From: Promethearchaeota archaeon | GTDB lineage: Archaea; Asgardarchaeota; Lokiarchaeia; Sigyniarchaeales; SOKP01 | DNA: 16,495 bases | Assembly (NCBI GenBank): GCA_030606095.1 | Contig: JAUWHC010000018.1 | Span: forward strand, 1-16,495 | Direction: 5' to 3' | Shown here: piece by piece, positions 13,901 through 16,495 of the stretch | Numbering within the stretch: the stretch's first letter is position 1 | Layout of the letters: each line of letters starts with the position of its first letter | Made by a program: the position numbers and the translations under genes | The notes under the pieces: model-generated | Database searches by the model: none | What the model was told of the DNA's origin: nothing | The model's input: the letters and a program-made list of their open reading frames with translations, nothing else

Positions 13901-15868
13901 ATGGATAATAATAATTTTAAAATAACAATTGATTTTGAACCGATCTCAAGAAGATTATACTACACAAGGGACGATAATATTTACCAATTGTTGATTAATT
14001 CCGGTATCCGTGTTAGATCACTATGTGGTGGCCTTGGAACGTGCGGTAAGTGTAAAATTATGGTTCAAAAAGGAAATAAATGTTTAAATTCTCCCACAGA
14101 TTCAGAGAAGGCCATTTTAACTCCAACAGAGATCAATGAAAGCTGGCGGTTAGCGTGCCAAAGTAGGATCGCGGACAATCAAATTCCACTCTTGGAAACA
14201 CTGCAACCACCTCAAATTAGAATTTTTTTACCTCAAGAACTCTTAGTTGAAGATTTTAAGATTTTAACTTCAGGTTTAAATAAGGGAGTTAGCCTAAATC
14301 CAAATGTTAAGAAGCTGTTTGTAGAAATTAATAAACCAAATTTAGACGATCCCATTCCAGATTTGGAAAGAGTATTAATTTCCCTCTCGTCTAAAAACGG
14401 AAATTTTAAAGATATAAATAAGTTTTTAGTAGAATTTGAAGCTTTAAAGAAATTGCCTAAAATTTTAAGAGAAGAAAACCATCGCATTACAATAACTCTA
14501 CACGACAACAATAAAATCATCGATTTTGAAGCGGGTAATAAAGTTGATAGAAATTACGGAATCGCGTTTGATATTGGAACTACAACTTTAGTAGGTTATC
14601 TAATAAACTTGAACGACGGAAAGGTTTATTCTGTCGCCTCAGCACTTAATCCACAAACTGCCTATGGAGAGGATGTCATTACACGGATTACATATGTTAA
14701 AGACAACGAAGATGGACTTCAAAAACTAAGTTCTGCTGTTATAGACGCTTTAAATGATATAATAAAAAAAAATTGCGCAAAAGCTAAAATTAAACCTTCG
14801 GATATATGTGAAGCCACTGTTGTTGGTAATTCTGTTATGCACCATATTTTTCTAAATATTGATCCTACATATATCGGTTTAAGCCCGTATGTGCCAGCAG
14901 TTAAGCGAGGATTAAATTTAAATTCCAAAGATATAAATCTTAAGATCTCGCGAGGAGGAAAAGTATATATGCTTCCTTTAATTGCTGGGTTCGTTGGAGC
15001 AGATACAATAGGCGTAATTCTATCTTCAGAAATAGATAAAGAGTCAGAGCTAACTTTAGCAATTGATGTGGGAACGAATGGCGAGATAGTTGTTGGTAAT
15101 AGGGATATATTAACCACCGCCTCGTGCGCAGCGGGGTCTGCTTTAGAGGGGGCTCACGTAAAAGATGGAATGAGAGCCGCAGCTGGAGCGATCGACGCAA
15201 TTAAAATCCACCCCGACGATTTAACCGTTGAGTATACTACGATAAACAACAAAAAACCGATTGGAATTTGTGGTTCTGGATTAATTGACGCCGTAGCAGA
15301 AATGTTAAAAGCTAAGATTCTTACCAGAAGTGGTAGTTTCAACAAACAATTTATTGATCACGAGCGAATTATAAAAAACGATAAAAACTTCGAATTTATT
15401 ATTGCAAAGAAGGATGAAACTTCAAATAAAAGAGACATTAAAATTACGCAAAATGACGTTAGAGAATTACAAATGGCTAAAGCAGCGTTCTTTTCTGGAG
15501 CGCAATTAATTTTAAACCATATAAATCGAACAAGAAACACCAAACTCGAAATTAAACAAATCTTTTTAGCTGGAGCTTTTGGCAATTATATAAATAAAAA
15601 TAACGCAAAATTTATAGGAATGATTCCCGATATTTCAGACGAAAAAATTTATCAAATTGGAAACGCTGCGGGAATAGGGGCTCAGAACTGTTTATTAAAT
15701 ACAAATTTGAGAAAAAAAGCTGGTAAATTACTTAAAAAAATAGACTACGTTGAAATCGCAATAGAAAAGGATTTCCAAAGACAATACGCCGAAGCCATGT
15801 ATTTTCCTCACCATAATCTAGAACTTTTTCCTAACTTAAAAATATACAAAAACATTCCTAAAAGATAA
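13901..15868 (+). CDS. RACo-like reductive activator of corrinoid proteins (2Fe-2S plus ASKHA domain)
   Basis: This 655-residue cytoplasmic protein uses ATP to drive reduction of inactive Co(II) corrinoid cofactors back to Co(I) in methyl-transfer proteins. The N-terminus is a plant-type 2Fe-2S ferredoxin with Cys42, 48, 51 and 86 (CGGLGTCGKC ... ACQ). Residues about 95-215 are a linker region. The ASKHA ATPase part follows, with phosphate-1 FDIGTTT (223-229), phosphate-2 AIDVGTNGEI (387-396), conserved CGSGLIDAVAEM (457-468) and the adenosine motif LAGAFGNYI (556-564). Domain order and length match RACo and relatives (DUF4445-type). RamA of methanogens instead carries C-terminal 4Fe-4S clusters, which are absent here. 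No corrinoid protein or methyltransferase gene is visible in the window, so its client cannot be named. Confidence 0.88.
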   Translation: MDNNNFKITIDFEPISRRLYYTRDDNIYQLLINSGIRVRSLCGGLGTCGKCKIMVQKGNKCLNSPTDSEKAILTPTEINESWRLACQSRIADNQIPLLETLQPPQIRIFLPQELLVEDFKILTSGLNKGVSLNPNVKKLFVEINKPNLDDPIPDLERVLISLSSKNGNFKDINKFLVEFEALKKLPKILREENHRITITLHDNNKIIDFEAGNKVDRNYGIAFDIGTTTLVGYLINLNDGKVYSVASALNPQTAYGEDVITRITYVKDNEDGLQKLSSAVIDALNDIIKKNCAKAKIKPSDICEATVVGNSVMHHIFLNIDPTYIGLSPYVPAVKRGLNLNSKDINLKISRGGKVYMLPLIAGFVGADTIGVILSSEIDKESELTLAIDVGTNGEIVVGNRDILTTASCAAGSALEGAHVKDGMRAAAGAIDAIKIHPDDLTVEYTTINNKKPIGICGSGLIDAVAEMLKAKILTRSGSFNKQFIDHERIIKNDKNFEFIIAKKDETSNKRDIKITQNDVRELQMAKAAFFSGAQLILNHINRTRNTKLEIKQIFLAGAFGNYINKNNAKFIGMIPDISDEKIYQIGNAAGIGAQNCLLNTNLRKKAGKLLKKIDYVEIAIEKDFQRQYAEAMYFPHHNLELFPNLKIYKNIPKR

Positions 15869-15882
15869 ATAAACTTTTAGAC

Positions 15883-15906
15883 TTACATTTTTTATTACAA
15901 ATGTAA
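15883..15906 (+). terminator. Possible hairpin after the RACo-like gene
   Basis: TTACATTT (15883-15890) and AAATGTAA (15899-15906) form an 8-bp stem with an 8-nt loop, 14 nt after the stop codon; with one bulge the stem can extend by ACTT. It is weak and AT-rich. It may mark transcript termination or processing, but archaeal termination relies mainly on T-tracts, so confidence is low. Confidence 0.25.
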
Positions 15907-16103
15907 AGTGAGTTCAAAATTAAACAAAGGATTATTTAAATTTTTGTTAATTTTAATTTAAAAGGAGTATAAAAGTATTTAAGAAATAAATCAATTTTAA
16001 ATGAAAAGAATTAAATAAACAAAATTTAATATTAAGATAATAAATTTATTAAAATTATAATTAAGAAATTTATTTTCAAATAATTTGTGGTGTAAGTTAT
16101 AGC

Positions 16104-16495
16104 ATGTCAAGTTTTAAACTGAAAGTATTGCTAACTGGAGCTGCCGCTGTCGGTAAGACCAGTCTGGTTCAGAGATTTATCAAGAATCGTTTTGCGGCGA
16201 ATTACAAATTAACCGTTGGCGTAGACATTCTCACCAAAGACGTTGAGTTCAAGCAAGGAGAGGTGGCAACTCTTTCAATATGGGATATCGGGGGGCAGCA
16301 ACGCTTCGAGTTCATCCGTTCGACATTTTATAAAGGCGCCGCAGGAGCTTTGTTAGTTTTTGACTTAACAAGAGAACAAACCTACATTGAGGTAAGAAAG
16401 TGGCTAACAGAAATCCGTCAGTTTGCCGGTCAAGATATACCGTTTGTACTAATAGGAAATAAATACGACTTACTGGAGGATGTTGGTGAAGTTAT
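16104..16495 (+). CDS. Rab/Ras-like small GTPase (runs off the right edge)
   Basis: The first 130 residues of a Ras-superfamily GTPase, a nucleotide-dependent switch, are present. G1 is GAAAVGKTS (12-20, Lys18), switch I is TVGVD with Thr37, G3 is WDIGGQQRF (60-68) and G4 is NKYD (119-122). The FIRSTFYKGAAGALLVFDLT stretch resembles Rab proteins. G3 reads DIGGQ rather than the DTAGQ of most Ras/Rab proteins, a form seen in Arf/G-alpha and many archaeal GTPases. The C-terminus, including any lipidation cysteine, is outside the window. The start is ATG 16104, with GGTG about 13-16 nt before it. Sampled GC is 86/180 bases over 16141-16320, well above the neighbouring RACo-like gene (20/60 over 15001-15060). 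A 235-bp spacer separates the two genes. Confidence 0.95.
   Translation, partial: MSSFKLKVLLTGAAAVGKTSLVQRFIKNRFAANYKLTVGVDILTKDVEFKQGEVATLSIWDIGGQQRFEFIRSTFYKGAAGALLVFDLTREQTYIEVRKWLTEIRQFAGQDIPFVLIGNKYDLLEDVGEV

Noticed and set aside
14719..15345. Minus-strand open frames inside the RACo-like gene
   Set aside because: They are shadows of a well-supported ASKHA protein and overlap each other in different frames.

Overview
This AT-rich window most likely comes from an Asgard archaeon of a Lokiarchaeia-like lineage. The evidence is a ubiquitin-type E1, a ubiquitin-conjugating E2 and a Ras/Rab-type small GTPase together with archaeal-style genes: Lrp-type regulation, a hexameric-type glutamate dehydrogenase, a RACo-like Fe-S/ASKHA protein, and TATA-like promoters with few clear ribosome binding sites. 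The lineage is inferred from gene content; no rRNA or other marker gene is present.

Layout from left to right. A truncated membrane histidine kinase (minus) stands divergent to a response regulator with an Lrp/AsnC output (plus). A glutamate dehydrogenase (minus) follows. A 443-bp intergenic region holds a phased direct repeat and a TATA-like element. Next is an E2 gene (plus) whose reading frame is broken: the catalytic core ends at a stop, and the canonical E2 C-terminus continues in another frame. Removing 29 nt between two imperfect 7-bp repeats would restore one continuous 172-residue E2. A promoterless remnant of a 4Fe-4S protein follows. Then come a HAD phosphatase and a PlsC-like acyltransferase (plus), meeting a ubiquitin E1-like gene (minus) tail to tail; the two stop codons share one 10-bp palindrome. 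A membrane-anchored subtilisin-like protease (plus) is divergent from the E1. It converges on a 1641-residue minus-strand protein built of about 14 TPR/MIT-like helical units joined by charged coiled coil. Divergent from that is a RACo-like corrinoid-activator protein (plus). The window ends inside a Rab-like GTPase (plus).

How the genes may work together. The E1 and E2 are the activation and conjugation steps of a ubiquitin-like modification pathway; no ubiquitin, RING E3 or Rpn11 gene is visible here. The kinase and REC-Lrp regulator look like a two-component pair, and gdhA with its repeat-bearing upstream region is a plausible but unproven target. The HAD and acyltransferase genes may form a small lipid or phosphomonoester module. 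The giant repeat protein and the GTPase fit the cytoskeleton and membrane-trafficking repertoire of Asgard archaea, but their roles here are inferred. The most notable observation is the interrupted E2 at 3694-3729.
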